Source: Emcibacter sp.
Lineage (GTDB): Bacteria > Pseudomonadota > Alphaproteobacteria > Sphingomonadales > Emcibacteraceae
Reading direction: 5' to 3'
Length of the DNA: 6,973 bases
Assembly: GCA_027019205.1 (NCBI GenBank)
Contig: JALUWZ010000172.1
Location: 1-6,973 of the forward strand
Part shown: piece after piece, positions 6,425 to 6,973 of the stretch
How the letters are laid out: each line of letters starts with the position of its first letter
Position numbering within the stretch: position 1 is the stretch's first letter
Translations under genes and position numbers: made by a program
Notes under the pieces: generated by a model
What the model was told of the DNA's origin: nothing
Database searches by the model: none
Seen by the model: only the letters and a program-made list of their open reading frames with translations

Positions 6425-6973
6425 ATGACCAGGGTTCTGAAATTCCTAAACTATATTATATTTGCTGCAATTATCCTCGGCCTGCCCTTTTCAGTGGCAC
6501 ATTCCGCCGAAAATGGTCTGTTTGGCACCCATGAGACCAGAAGCACCGATCTGTCGGCCTTTAAAAAATGGAATGATGCGCTGGCCCGGATTAAAAAGGA
6601 TCTTGAGGCGACATCATCAGCCCCGGGAAAGGGGTGCCGCAAGACAATATATCAGAAATGTCCCATGGATGACTGGCGCAGTTTTCTTGCCTTCCTGAAA
6701 GACAAGCCGGTGGACCGGCAAATAGCCGAGATCAACAGCTATATGAACAAATCGCCCTATATCACCGATATTATTAACTGGCATGTGCAGGATTACTGGG
6801 AATCTATCCGGCAGTTTTTCAGCCGGGACGGTGACTGCGAAGATTACGCCATTGCCAAATATCTGTCCCTGAAGGAGCTGGGGTTTGATATCGATAAAAT
6901 GCGTATTGTCGTGGTGCAGGATACCAGCCTCAATGTCCCCCATGCGCTGCTTGTGGTAACCTATAAGGGCAAA
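6425..6973 (+). CDS. Periplasmic LapG-type transglutaminase-like cysteine protease (BTLCP), 3' end missing
   Basis: The frame runs from ATG 6425 to the last base, 183 codons with no stop, so the gene continues outside the window. Residues about 7-28 are a signal peptide (basic start, hydrophobic core, likely cut near Ala25 or Ala28), which places the mature protein in the periplasm. WNDALARIKKDL (49-60) and INSYMNKSPYITDIINW (103-119) lead to the family hallmark GDCEDYAIAKYLSL at 136-149, with nucleophile Cys138, and to PHALLV (172-177) with His173. The 35-residue Cys-His spacing equals what I recall for LapG proteins; the third catalytic Asp would be expected near residue 190, just off the edge. 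Asp137, Glu139 and Asp140 lie where LapG binds calcium. LapG cuts a large surface adhesin and is held back by the membrane protein LapD. The adhesin target here is not visible. Purine-rich AGAAGAAG at 6416-6423 is a poorly spaced ribosome site. The gene diverges from a degenerate receptor. Confidence 0.87.
   Translation, partial: MTRVLKFLNYIIFAAIILGLPFSVAHSAENGLFGTHETRSTDLSAFKKWNDALARIKKDLEATSSAPGKGCRKTIYQKCPMDDWRSFLAFLKDKPVDRQIAEINSYMNKSPYITDIINWHVQDYWESIRQFFSRDGDCEDYAIAKYLSLKELGFDIDKMRIVVVQDTSLNVPHALLVVTYKGK

Noticed and set aside
6494..6508. TGGCAC resembling a sigma54 -24 element
   Set aside because: It lies inside the signal-peptide coding region of the protease gene and has no TTGC-type -12 element at the required distance.

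Overview
The window looks like chromosomal DNA of a moderately GC-rich Gram-negative bacterium, most likely an alphaproteobacterium. The reasons are general: GC-rich coding sequence with short AT-rich gaps, the flavour of the Cache/PAS/HD-GYP-type receptor, and a periplasmic bacterial transglutaminase-like cysteine protease. The genus cannot be fixed from the sequence alone. I see no tRNA, rRNA, CRISPR array, insertion sequence or phage gene. About 95% of the window is protein-coding.

Left part (1-4243, all on +). A kelch beta-propeller protein enters from the left edge and stops at 919. After a 95-base AT-rich gap with a plausible sigma70-type promoter comes a tight three-gene operon: an extended short-chain dehydrogenase/epimerase of the HpnA / 3-beta-HSD-like type (1015-2028), a cobalamin-binding radical SAM protein (2025-3440) and a metallo-beta-lactamase-fold hydrolase (3440-4243). 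The three are joined by ATGA and TGATG stop/start overlaps, so they are probably translationally coupled. The radical SAM protein resembles the hopanoid C-3 methylase HpnR family over most of its length, as far as I can judge from memory. The set therefore reads as a small cassette that modifies a lipid or isoprenoid-type substrate, but the substrate is not visible here.

Right part (4224-6973). A 696-residue inner-membrane receptor lies on the minus strand: TM, large periplasmic Cache-like sensor, TM, PAS, HD-GYP-type output. Its tail overlaps the tail of the hydrolase gene by 20 bases. Its output domain keeps the HD-GYP fold signatures but has lost nearly all metal ligands, so it is probably a non-enzymatic receptor or scaffold. 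Diverging from it, across a 110-base promoter region, is the 5' part (183 codons) of a secreted LapG-type cysteine protease (BTLCP / Peptidase_C93).

The most interesting idea is that this divergent pair is a counterpart of LapD-LapG. In the known system a membrane protein with degenerate c-di-GMP domains controls a periplasmic protease that releases a surface adhesin. Here the degenerate output would be HD-GYP-type instead of GGDEF-EAL. That link is an inference from gene pairing and domain degeneration, not something the sequence proves.
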